From: Planctomycetaceae bacterium
GTDB lineage: Bacteria; Planctomycetota; Planctomycetia; Planctomycetales; Planctomycetaceae
NCBI GenBank assembly: GCA_021732415.1
Contig: JAKFVC010000168.1
Span: forward strand, 1 to 38,913
DNA length: 38,913 bases
Direction of reading: 5' to 3'
Positions 31,094-38,913 of this stretch are shown here, piece after piece. The notes beneath the pieces were generated by a model. It worked only from the letters and a program-made list of their open reading frames with translations. It was not told where the DNA came from and did no database searches. Position 1 is the stretch's first letter, and each line of letters begins with the position of its first letter. The translations under genes were made by a program, and so were the position numbers.

Positions 31094-33007
31094 TCAAACC
31101 GATACGCGAAGATCGTCGACACGCAAATACAACTCTTCGGACAGTCCTGTGAAGACGAGATCCACATCATCGCCGCCCCAGAGGACGTCCGACGCGCCGT
31201 CATCGTGAATCGTCTCGCCCCAGGCCAGATGGACGCCGGCGTTGTTGCCGGTCGTCAGTTGACCCAGACGCGCCGACGGGCTGTTCGGGCCGATCCAGAT
31301 GGCCTGGAGTGCGGCCAGTGCAGAATTATCTTGATCGTAGCTTGTCAGTCCCCCGATCAGCAGATCCTCGCCGGAGCCCCCTTTCAGGTAATCGTGACCC
31401 GCGCCGCCGATCATCAGGTCTGCCCCGATGTCGCCATCCAGATAATCATTGCCCGCACCACCGATCAGGATGTCATTCCCTTCTCGACCGTACAAGAAAT
31501 CGTCCCCGTCACCGCCGCGGATCAGATCGTCGCCGGCACTTCCCCACAGGCGGTCCACACCATCGCCACCATCCAGCATGTCATCGGCCGAGCCCCCCGT
31601 GATCTGATCGTGGCCTCCCTCACCGAAAATCGCGATCGGAAACCGCGCGTCGGTGGCATAGATCTGGTCATTGCCATCTCCGCCGTACACGACAACTCGG
31701 CCGCCGACGTCCATGTCGTACGCACCGTAGAAGACATCATTCATCCAGATGCAAACCTCGGCGTCAGTCCTGCCACTCCAGATATAGACGACGTCGCTGG
31801 CGGATGTCCCTTGAACTACCAGGTCATCGGCGAACCGGACCACTCCCGAGATGGCTGGTTCCACCACGTTCTGCAGACTGATCGTGATCAGGGCCGTATC
31901 GCTGAGCGGAGATTCGGCATTATCGGTGGCCTGGACCAGCAATTGAAATTCCGGCAAGGCTTCGAAGTTCATCGCCGCCGCATTGGCGACCGTGATCTGG
32001 CCGGTGACCGGGTCAATCGCAAATGCGTTGTTGATATTTCCATCGAGAATGGAATACGTCACCTGCTGTCCCGCATCGGGGTCAGTCGCCGAGACCATCC
32101 CCACCACAGTTCCTACCGCCGAATTCTCCGTCAGCTGCCAGGCCGCGTCATATGCAATTGGGGCCTGATTCATCGGCAATTCGACGGCATCTTCTGCGGC
32201 GGTTTGGACTTCGTGGGCAATTGTCAGTCCGAATTGCAGTGCGGCGTCGTAATTTTCCGCGGTGATGATTTTGCCGTCGACGACCACGTCATCGGCCACC
32301 GTCTCGGTATCGCCATATTGACCGCTGACCGTGTTGGCGATGGCACCGTTCGCCACGGCCTGTTCGTACTGCCCCAACTGATAGTAGCCGTAGTCAACTC
32401 CCTGGTAGTTGACTGCGGGTGAACCGATATACGGAACCGAGACGTGCTTGCCCTCCAGGGGGCTGACACCATCGACTCGAGCCCATGCCAGGACGGTTGT
32501 GCCATGGCAAATTGCGGCGACGTACTTGTCCTGTGCCACGAACTCGTTGATGAGGTCATTCACCACCTGCTTGGTGCCGAGATCCCCGTCGTAACTGTTA
32601 TTGGTATAGTCGCCAGGGAAGGCATACTGATACATCGAAGAACCCCAACCTCCCACGAAGACGATCGCAGAGTAGTTGTCCGGATCGACCGACGCGAGCG
32701 TCAGATCCGGATTGACGCCGCCGTCGGTGCCCTCAGGTTCCCCCGAACCGGAGTGGGGCAACGAGTAGGCGGTCGTGGTCGCCGCAACCTGGACTTCGAC
32801 TCCTTCCGCTTCCAGCGACTGCCGCGTATCGCCATACTCTTGGTAGTAGAAATCATGCTGGTCAGCGATGACCATCAACACCGGCAGCGGACTGGCGGTC
32901 AGCATTGCACGGTTTTCCAGTGACTCGATCGCCAGATGCGTTTGTTGACCGGCCATCCGACGACGGCCTTTCCGGCCCCATGGACTAAAGCTTGCTAAGA
33001 ATTTCAT
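31094..33007 (-). CDS. secreted DJ-1/PfpI domain protein with cadherin-like domain and RTX calcium repeats
   Basis: This 637-residue protein is exported. A basic N-terminus is followed by AIESLENRAML, the planctomycete LEPR-like signal. Residues 40-270 form a DJ-1/PfpI domain with the nucleophile elbow AAICHGT (Cys167-His168) and an acidic residue near Glu57. A cadherin-like domain follows (about 285-395: YSILDGNINNAFAIDPVTGQ, FQLLVQATDN). RTX nonapeptide repeats fill about 440-560 (GGDGDDFLYGREGNDILIGG and others). An aggag site precedes the ATG at 33007. A cytosolic-type glyoxalase/chaperone/amidase fold on a calcium-stabilised extracellular scaffold is unusual. The enzymatic role is unknown: DJ-1 relatives include proteases, glyoxalases and isonitrile hydratases. 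Confidence 0.87.
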   Translation of the reverse strand: MKFLASFSPWGRKGRRRMAGQQTHLAIESLENRAMLTASPLPVLMVIADQHDFYYQEYGDTRQSLEAEGVEVQVAATTTAYSLPHSGSGEPEGTDGGVNPDLTLASVDPDNYSAIVFVGGWGSSMYQYAFPGDYTNNSYDGDLGTKQVVNDLINEFVAQDKYVAAICHGTTVLAWARVDGVSPLEGKHVSVPYIGSPAVNYQGVDYGYYQLGQYEQAVANGAIANTVSGQYGDTETVADDVVVDGKIITAENYDAALQFGLTIAHEVQTAAEDAVELPMNQAPIAYDAAWQLTENSAVGTVVGMVSATDPDAGQQVTYSILDGNINNAFAIDPVTGQITVANAAAMNFEALPEFQLLVQATDNAESPLSDTALITISLQNVVEPAISGVVRFADDLVVQGTSASDVVYIWSGRTDAEVCIWMNDVFYGAYDMDVGGRVVVYGGDGNDQIYATDARFPIAIFGEGGHDQITGGSADDMLDGGDGVDRLWGSAGDDLIRGGDGDDFLYGREGNDILIGGAGNDYLDGDIGADLMIGGAGHDYLKGGSGEDLLIGGLTSYDQDNSALAALQAIWIGPNSPSARLGQLTTGNNAGVHLAWGETIHDDGASDVLWGGDDVDLVFTGLSEELYLRVDDLRVSV

Positions 33008-33516
33008 CTCAAGTTCTCCTGAAATCAACTAGGGTGACCCCATCTTGTGTGTTACAATTTCCGGCTTCGGTGGCTGCGGTTCGGGTTGCTCGGTCGGAGG
33101 CCAGACCGCACAACATCAGACAGTGAAAAACATCAGACGGTGATGTGCCGGAACCCGTGCCGCAGTGGCCCACCACACAAGGCTCGCCATCGAATTCGGA
33201 TTTGCGACAAAATGGTCGAAAAATCTGTTTTTTGGGCGAAGAACCCGACTAGAAACGTTTCCAGCAGAAAAGGTTGTGAGGTCCCCGTGGGACCAAGTCG
33301 TGAGGGATCGTCATGGGAGGGTGAGGCTCCTGCCGAACCGCAAGCGTTTATCGGTCCTCACCAGACTATGCGGTTCGGCGGGGTACCCTCTGGGTCCCTC
33401 ACCCTCCCATCGACTCGAATCACCAATCGAATCGGCTCCTTCGATCGTCCGACGACTTAATGAAATCAACGGGAATCCGTCTGATTGACGATCCCACATC
33501 GGAGAGTTTGCAAGCG
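33008..33516. other. 509-bp gap between divergent RTX and sigma factor genes
   Basis: No coding sequence is supported. It must hold both promoters and contains the family-3 palindrome at 33314-33409. An in-frame ATG at 33460 could extend the sigma factor, but a ribosome site supports 33517. Confidence 0.5.
33314..33409. repeat. palindromic element, family 3, copy 2
   Basis: The left end tgggagggtgaggctcctgc plus cgaaccgca pairs with tgcggttcgg...ccctcaccctccca at the right end. It is related to 25313-25441 (same outer 26 nt with a few changes), with a shorter and different centre. Confidence 0.78.
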
Positions 33517-34137
33517 ATGTCCTGGCCACCTCCCGTCACCGAATGGATCAATCAACTGAAAGCCGGCGATGCTGTCGCCGCACAGAGACTCTGGGAAGAG
33601 TACTTTCAGCGCATGGTTCAACTCGCGCGACGAAAACTCAGTCATGTCCCTCGAGCGTCGGCCGACGAAGAGGATGTGGCCCTCAGCGCGTTCAAGAGCT
33701 TTTGCCTGGGGGCTCGCGAGGGCCGGTTTACGCAGTTGCTGGACAGTGACAACCTCTGGCCATTGTTGATGGCGATCACGCTCCATAAATCGGTCGATTT
33801 GATTCGTGGCGAAAATCGCCAAAAACGGGGTGGTGCCGGACAAACGGCAACACCGGACTCCACCGCGCCGATGTCCAAGCCTATGCCCGTGCCTCTAAGC
33901 GAGATCATCAGTCGCGAGCCGACTCCGGAATTCGCCGCGGAAATGACCGAGCAATTGCACATTCTGCTGGCGCGGCTCGACAGTACGGGCGATCCTGACT
34001 TGCAGCGCATCGCTCTGATGAAGTTGGACGGATATAACACCACCGAGATTGCCGAGCGGATCGGTTGCGTCCGGCGGACCATCGAACGTAAGACGAACCT
34101 GATTGAGCGCCTGTGGGAAAGGGACATTGAACTTTGA
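33517..34137 (+). CDS. planctomycete ECF-type sigma factor
   Basis: This 206-residue sigma-70 family protein has region 2 at about 10-95 (AAQRLWEEYFQRMVQLARRK, DEEDVALSAFKSFCLG) and region 4 at about 140-205 (LDGYNTTEIAERIGCVRRTI). It is of the planctomycete ECF type that lacks a separate anti-sigma gene. A ggagag sequence 10 nt upstream supports the ATG at 33517 over one at 33460. Its stop overlaps the start of the Ser/Thr kinase gene (TTGA), so the two are co-translated, and the kinase probably controls or is controlled with this sigma factor. Confidence 0.88.
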   Translation: MSWPPPVTEWINQLKAGDAVAAQRLWEEYFQRMVQLARRKLSHVPRASADEEDVALSAFKSFCLGAREGRFTQLLDSDNLWPLLMAITLHKSVDLIRGENRQKRGGAGQTATPDSTAPMSKPMPVPLSEIISREPTPEFAAEMTEQLHILLARLDSTGDPDLQRIALMKLDGYNTTEIAERIGCVRRTIERKTNLIERLWERDIEL

Positions 34138-36164
34138 GCGAGCCGCGTGACCTGGATTCCGAAGCCCTGCTCGAAACGCAGATGCTGCGCATCAATCGCC
34201 TGTGCAACCAGTTTGAAGCCGGTTGGCAGTCGGGGCAGCCACCTGTGTTGGAACAGGTATTAGGCGAACTCACTGTGGCTGAACGATCGGCTGCGCTGCG
34301 CGACCTGTTGCCGTTGGAGATCGAATATCGTCAACGTGCGGGAGAGACGGTCCGACTCGCGGATTACACGGAACGCTTCCCCGAAGCCAATCCTGACTGG
34401 CTGGCCAGTTTGTTCGGCGAGACACGCGTCGGTGCCGCGGCTCCGGCGGCTGTGCTTGAAGTCCCGGAAAAGCTGGGGGACTACCAGATTATCGACCGCA
34501 TTGGCGGCGGCGGCATGGGGACGGTTTACAAAGCTCTCCATGTCCGCATGGGACGCATCGTGGCGTTAAAAGTTCTGCGGCCAGAAATTCAGCAGAATCC
34601 CCAGCTCATCCAACGCTTCAACCGCGAAGTCCGGGCCGCCGCACGACTGACACATCCGCACATCGTCGCCGCGCTGGATGCTCGCGAGCAGGACGGACTG
34701 CACTTCTTAATTACGGAGTTCATTACCGGCCTAGATCTCGAGCAGACGGTGCGTTCTCAGGGGCGATTGTCTGTGGCGGCCGCGGTGGATTGCGTCGTGC
34801 AGGCCGCACGCGGACTGGATTACGCCCATCGGCAAGGGGTCGTGCATCGGGACATCAAACCGGCGAATCTGCTACGAGATGAACGGGGCATAGTCAAAAT
34901 CCTCGATATGGGACTCGCTCGTCTGGATGCCGACACCGGCAACACGGCAACTGAGTTATCGAACTCTGGGATGGTCCTGGGGACCGCGGCCTATATGGCT
35001 CCCGAGCAGGCTCGCGACGTGCGTCAAGCCGATGCCCGGTCGGACATCTATAGTTTGGGCTGCACGCTGTTCTATCTGTTGACAGGCCGCCAGGCATTTA
35101 AGGGCGCCACGGCCCTCGATACGGTCTTGTCGCACATCAGTCAGCCGATCCCTGCATTAACGACCGCTGAGGCACAATTTCCGCCGGAGTTGGAACGCAT
35201 CTTTGCTCAAATGGTGGCCAAAGATCCGAGCGAACGGTTTCAGACCGCTGCCGAGGTCATTGCAGCGCTGGAACGATTGCAGTTGCCCGCGCAGACCGAA
35301 CCGACTGCGATCTCGATTCGCGACACTGGTTCGGCAGATTCTGGTTCGCCAACGTTGTCACTGAAGATCGCGACGGCAGGTTCGTCCGCCGTTAGTGGAC
35401 AATCTCAGCAAACTCGAACAGGTGCGGCCTCTCGTTTGTGGATCGGCGGTCTAGCTGCGCTGCTGCTCTTGAGCCTCGTCGTCACAGCTTTCTTCTACTT
35501 TGGAGGGAGTAACCAAGCACCAACCGACAAACAGGAATATGCCTTGTCGTTCAACGGCACGTCGAGCTACGTGGCCGTTCCGACTTTGAATCCAACTGCC
35601 GGTCAGACTTATACACTGGAAGCAATCGTCGAACCGACCGGGAAGCGGCTGAGCAATGTGATATCCTGGTTGGGCCCCGACTGGATGGCGATCTATCTCG
35701 ACCGCGAACAGGGAACCTGGGGACTCGCGCGGCGACTACAGGGAGAATCTCACCTGATCCTCACCGAACAACCTGTGACACTGAATAAGACTGTCCATTT
35801 AGCAGGGATCTTCCGTGGAGAAGATCTGCAGTTGTTCGTCGACGGGAAACAGGGCACGCCACAGACGGCTGCATTTGTGTTGCCGGAGACCGAGGGCGGA
35901 CTTTACATCGGCGGCGTGTCCCCCAGCAAATTACCCTCAGGCCAGAATGATCGCTTCTTCGACGGCCGGGTCCACTCCGTGCGCATCTCGCGCGGAGTTC
36001 GTTACACGAAGCAATTCTCACCGCCCGTAATGTTTGAGTCAGACTCGAAGACACTCGCGTTGTATCGCTTTAGCGCCGGAAAGGGAACGACCATCAAGGA
36101 CGAGTCTGGTCACGGACATGACGCACAAATTTACGATGCCGAATGGACTGTCGAGGAGAATTGA
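34134..36164 (+). CDS. membrane Ser/Thr protein kinase with extracytoplasmic LamG domain
   Basis: This 676-residue Hanks-type kinase has the glycine loop IGGGGMGTVYKA, ATP-site Lys146 (VALKVLR), catalytic Asp240 in VVHRDIKPANLL, DMG in place of DFG (ILDMGLARL) and YMAPEQ. A single transmembrane helix (about 435-456, GLAALLLLSLVVTAFFYF) leads to a C-terminal LamG/concanavalin-like domain (about 470-670: YALSFNGTSSYVAVP, LQLFVDGKQGTP). The LamG domain likely senses an external glycan or protein. Translation starts at TTG, overlapping the sigma factor stop, with aaaggga about 10 nt upstream. An ATG at 34182 is the alternative. It forms a signalling pair with the ECF sigma factor. Confidence 0.9.
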   Translation: MSEPRDLDSEALLETQMLRINRLCNQFEAGWQSGQPPVLEQVLGELTVAERSAALRDLLPLEIEYRQRAGETVRLADYTERFPEANPDWLASLFGETRVGAAAPAAVLEVPEKLGDYQIIDRIGGGGMGTVYKALHVRMGRIVALKVLRPEIQQNPQLIQRFNREVRAAARLTHPHIVAALDAREQDGLHFLITEFITGLDLEQTVRSQGRLSVAAAVDCVVQAARGLDYAHRQGVVHRDIKPANLLRDERGIVKILDMGLARLDADTGNTATELSNSGMVLGTAAYMAPEQARDVRQADARSDIYSLGCTLFYLLTGRQAFKGATALDTVLSHISQPIPALTTAEAQFPPELERIFAQMVAKDPSERFQTAAEVIAALERLQLPAQTEPTAISIRDTGSADSGSPTLSLKIATAGSSAVSGQSQQTRTGAASRLWIGGLAALLLLSLVVTAFFYFGGSNQAPTDKQEYALSFNGTSSYVAVPTLNPTAGQTYTLEAIVEPTGKRLSNVISWLGPDWMAIYLDREQGTWGLARRLQGESHLILTEQPVTLNKTVHLAGIFRGEDLQLFVDGKQGTPQTAAFVLPETEGGLYIGGVSPSKLPSGQNDRFFDGRVHSVRISRGVRYTKQFSPPVMFESDSKTLALYRFSAGKGTTIKDESGHGHDAQIYDAEWTVEEN

Positions 36165-36235
36165 CCTGTCGACTGCGGCCTGTCTGCGATGGCGTTTCGG
36201 CCCAAGCCGGAACTCATGGGGCGGTCCGGCATGTG

Positions 36236-37405
36236 TTATGTCGCTGCGATCAGTTGATCCGGGACCGGCTCGGAATTGGGGTGTCGGGAATCGGTGACCT
36301 GGATCGAGGATTTGCGTTGTCTGCTGCGCCGTCGCCACAGCAGGAAGCCCGTGGCATACAGGACGGTTGGAACGAGGCCACCGACGAAGAATATCCAACG
36401 CCCCGCAGGGCCGAAGGCGTCTCCCGAGTGGAGCGCTAGCTGAATGCGGAACACGGTGTCCGCGAATGTGAATTTGCGCCAGTCCCGTGTCGCCACCACT
36501 TTCCCACTGTATTGATCGACCCAGACCCGGCCAACTCCTCGCAGTTGGCCAACTTCTCCGGGTTGGCGGACAAACACGCGATAGGCATCGTCAGGCTTGA
36601 TCGGCAGTTCGATCGACATCAACCGGCAACCTGGCATCTCAGCCAAGGCGGTGCTGGCCGCGGCATCCGGATTGATGGACGGCCCTCGCGGCTTCGGGAT
36701 CTTCGATTTGACCTTCGCCGGCAATTTAGTCTCGGCGGAAATCGTGGTCACCAACGGCTTAATCAACCCGGGCAGCGTGAGGTAGATCCCCGTGACGACA
36801 ACCAGCAACAGGACCACCGAAAACGACGCTCCCAGAGACTTATGTAGATCAAACAGCAATGTCCGCTGGCGAATGCCGAAGCCAATACGGAAACCTTTCC
36901 GGATCAACGGCCACCACAACATCAAACCGCTCGTCAGAGAAACCAACGCCGCCAAGGCCGTTCCACCGAGCAGCATTTTGCCTGAATCCCCGGCCAGTAA
37001 CGTCGAGTGCAACCGGTAGATCCAGGCCAACACGCCGCTGTCCTTAATTCGCTGGCCAAGGAACTCGGCCGTGACGGGATCAACGAAGACTTCCGTCGTC
37101 TCCGACTTGTTCGATTTCTCGGGATCTCGAAAGTGCAGAGTAAACGTGCCGTTGGCGACTCGGGGATAGAAGACATTGACCACGCGTCCGGGGGCAGGAG
37201 CACGTCGTTCTGCAGCGGCCACGATGTCCGTCACGGGCGTCTGCGTTCCGTGATTGCGAGTCAGCTTGAGACTCGCATTGAGCGACTCATCCAGCGTGAG
37301 ATTGAACACAATCAAACTGCCCGTCAGGCCGCTGAATGCGAACAATAGACCCACGGTCAGCCCCAGCCAGCGATGCACGTTCAGCCAGACTTTACGCAGC
37401 GGCAT
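36236..37405 (-). CDS. PepSY-associated membrane protein
   Basis: This 389-residue inner-membrane protein of the PepSY-TM family starts VWLNVHRWLGLTVGLLFAFS. It has about four membrane helices: near 12-35, around 160 (GGTALAALVSLTSGLMLWWP), around 195 (SVVLLLVVVTGIYL) and near the C-terminus (FFVGGLVPTVLYATGFLLWR). Periplasmic PepSY domains lie between them. Some relatives take part in ferric-siderophore reduction; the substrate here is unknown. It lies 56 bp downstream of DUF1559 copy D on the same strand and may share its transcript. It is convergent with the kinase gene. Confidence 0.87.
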   Translation of the reverse strand: MPLRKVWLNVHRWLGLTVGLLFAFSGLTGSLIVFNLTLDESLNASLKLTRNHGTQTPVTDIVAAAERRAPAPGRVVNVFYPRVANGTFTLHFRDPEKSNKSETTEVFVDPVTAEFLGQRIKDSGVLAWIYRLHSTLLAGDSGKMLLGGTALAALVSLTSGLMLWWPLIRKGFRIGFGIRQRTLLFDLHKSLGASFSVVLLLVVVTGIYLTLPGLIKPLVTTISAETKLPAKVKSKIPKPRGPSINPDAAASTALAEMPGCRLMSIELPIKPDDAYRVFVRQPGEVGQLRGVGRVWVDQYSGKVVATRDWRKFTFADTVFRIQLALHSGDAFGPAGRWIFFVGGLVPTVLYATGFLLWRRRSRQRKSSIQVTDSRHPNSEPVPDQLIAAT

Positions 37406-37461
37406 ATATGACTTTTCTATACAGGTACTAAAGGCCCTACTGAACGATCAGCGTAGCTCGA

Positions 37462-38442
37462 TCAATATTCGCCGACAGGCAGGCCATCCTGACAGGTAAC
37501 GAGCCGACATACGGTGTAAAAGTCGACGTTCTCCGAAATAAACCGCACCGATCCATCTCCCAGGGTGATCTGTGCTCCGCCGGTGTGGAAGCTAAACAGA
37601 TTCGAACCGCCGGCGCCGCCAAAGCAGTTCACCAGGCAGGGATCCAACGATGCGTCGCTGGCCGTTCCGTTGTCTTTGTAATCGCGAAACGAAATGCGAT
37701 TCTGGCCGGCCCAGTTATGGAAACGCAGTTTTTGCGAGGTCCCGTCGCGCTGCATGCTGGTCGTGTAATTGTCCGCGCCGCCACACACTTCACCGAGCAT
37801 CATTGTGTTCGACAAGCCGTCAGTCACATCCACAAATCGTTTCGAAACTTCGGCCGGATTGGCCGCCGTGCTGTAATTCATCATGCCAACGCCCGACAAT
37901 TTCGGAGTTGTGTCCGGCGCGATCTGCGAATTGGCGACGCAGGAGTACTCGCAGATACCCCCGGGATATTTGCCGCTGCTGTCCGCGGTAAACTGTTGTG
38001 GATCCAGCGTTCCCCCCGCCGAGGTCCAGCTCCCGACAATCGGGGCGGGCGAGGAGGGGCATTTGTAAGCCGGAATCGCAGTTCGATTGAGAACAGCATT
38101 CGAGCCCACGCTGAAGTTTTGCGTGTTATCCCAGCTGTTGGTGATGGTTGCCAGATCCAGCTGCGGGAAGATGGCCCGCGTCCAGCAGGTCAGCGTGAGG
38201 TAGTCACCGGACGGCTGCGAATCGTACTGGGTGATCGGCAAGCGGTTGTAAATGTCGTGATAGTTGTGGAGCGCCAGGCCAATCTGCTTGAGATTATTCT
38301 TGCACTGCGTCCGTCTGGCCGCCTCGCGCGCCTGTTGGACCGCCGGGAGCAACAATGCAATCAAGACCGCGATGATGGCAATCACCACGAGAAGTTCAAT
38401 CAACGTAAAACCACATCGCCGCCGCTGCCGAAAACTCAACAT
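37462..38442 (-). CDS. DUF1559 prepilin-like protein, copy D
   Basis: This 326-residue DUF1559 protein has the prepilin signal [37 protein letters not shown] and C-terminal [20 protein letters not shown] gaggtg sequence precedes the ATG. It contains more cysteines than the other copies (CRLVTCQDG at the end), which suggests disulphides. It is followed 56 bp later by a PepSY membrane protein gene. Confidence 0.92.
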   Translation of the reverse strand: MLSFRQRRRCGFTLIELLVVIAIIAVLIALLLPAVQQAREAARRTQCKNNLKQIGLALHNYHDIYNRLPITQYDSQPSGDYLTLTCWTRAIFPQLDLATITNSWDNTQNFSVGSNAVLNRTAIPAYKCPSSPAPIVGSWTSAGGTLDPQQFTADSSGKYPGGICEYSCVANSQIAPDTTPKLSGVGMMNYSTAANPAEVSKRFVDVTDGLSNTMMLGEVCGGADNYTTSMQRDGTSQKLRFHNWAGQNRISFRDYKDNGTASDASLDPCLVNCFGGAGGSNLFSFHTGGAQITLGDGSVRFISENVDFYTVCRLVTCQDGLPVGEY

Positions 38443-38913
38443 GCCAACACCTCAGGAACAGAGACTTCAACGAAACGGACTGTCCGTCAAGCTTTGGCTG
38501 TACCGATCCGGCAGTGGCTAGTCGCAAGAGACGATGGGCTGAGACTGAGTCTCAGTGTCTTCTTGACGATATCAAATTCGGTGATCACGTACAAACTGAA
38601 CACACCACAATTTCACCGTCGAACAAATCGCCGTGGACCTGATTGCGGGATGAAACCGGTCTCTGAACCAGATTTCGCTCAAATGTGGTACAGACTTTAA
38701 CCGTTCCTGATCGTTGGTACTGCCCCGTTCGTTGTGAAGCGTTTGGCCGCGTGTTCATGCTTCAAGAAAGATGGGTTCGTAGCTGCTTGACGCTCTCTTA
38801 GTATCGGTGAGTTCTCCGACTTTAGCCGGCTTGAACTCTGCCGGGACAATTCTATCGGCGACCGTCTATTGATGTCTTTGGGAAACAAACGTGTCAGGCA
38901 CGAAGGGCACATC
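38443..38913. other. 471-bp terminal stretch, no gene seen
   Basis: No supported coding sequence reaches the window end. It holds the upstream region of DUF1559 copy D and a short palindrome (ctgagactgagtctcag, 38539-38555) that could be a protein-binding site. A 71-codon open frame at the edge lacks any recognisable feature. Confidence 0.45.

Noticed and set aside
30806-32422. 538-codon open frame on the + strand
   Set aside because: It is antisense to the DJ-1/cadherin/RTX gene; repetitive RTX codons keep the opposite frame open. No protein features.
37585-38700. 371-codon + strand frame
   Set aside because: Antisense to DUF1559 copy D, which has unmistakable family motifs.
38697-38912. 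71-codon minus-strand frame at the window edge
   Set aside because: No ribosome site, signal or recognisable motif can be seen, and the edge prevents a check of context.

Overview
This window is from a bacterium of the phylum Planctomycetota. The evidence is four DUF1559 proteins with a type IV prepilin-like N-terminus, an ECF sigma factor overlapping a Ser/Thr kinase that ends in a LamG domain, a secreted protein with an N-terminal 'ESLENRAML' LEPR-like signal followed by RTX repeats, LamG and EF-hand secreted proteins, XylR-type AraC regulators, and many palindromic intergenic repeats. The genus cannot be fixed from the sequence alone.

Layout. 0.2-3.5 kb: a large FAD/4Fe-4S 2-hydroxyacid dehydrogenase-like protein and an orphan moaD. 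3.6-5.8 kb: a secreted protein with twelve EF-hand loops and a TolB-like propeller. 6-22.8 kb: a phosphonate-catabolism region. It holds a DUF5690/MFS-like transporter, a PhnZ-type HD-domain oxygenase, a secreted LamG-purple acid phosphatase-like protein, two DAO-family flavoenzymes (one of the phosphonate-associated TIGR03364 type), phosphonoacetaldehyde hydrolase (phnX), a phosphonate-type iron alcohol dehydrogenase and an XRE-cupin regulator. Embedded in it are two paralogous sets, each made of a XylR-like AraC regulator, a DUF1559 pseudopilin and a small TTR-like lipoprotein. A decayed second phnX lies directly behind the TIGR03364 gene. 22.9-29.7 kb: a DPP-IV-type peptidase, a three-gene overlapping operon resembling 4-hydroxyproline catabolism (DapA-like deaminase, proline racemase/epimerase, D-amino-acid dehydrogenase) and a divergent PAS-AraC regulator. 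29.8-38.9 kb: two more DUF1559 genes, a DJ-1/PfpI-cadherin-RTX secreted protein, the ECF sigma-kinase pair and a PepSY membrane protein.

How the genes may work together (inference). Aminoethylphosphonates, perhaps N-methylated, would be oxidised by the flavoenzymes to phosphonoacetaldehyde. PhnX would split this to acetaldehyde and phosphate, and the iron alcohol dehydrogenase would link it to 2-hydroxyethylphosphonate. The HD oxygenase offers a second, oxidative C-P cleavage route for alpha-hydroxylated phosphonates, although no PhnY-type hydroxylase is present here. The second cluster could use peptide-derived (collagen-like) hydroxyproline: DPP-IV releases X-Pro dipeptides, the epimerase makes cis-4-hydroxy-D-proline, the flavoenzyme oxidises it, and the DapA-like enzyme deaminates the product. 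The next enzyme, alpha-ketoglutarate semialdehyde dehydrogenase, is not in the window.

The least explained feature is the repeated pairing of a ligand-sensing XylR-like regulator with a divergent surface module (pseudopilin plus lipoprotein) inside a catabolic locus, with a phnX or its relic at the other end of each regulator.
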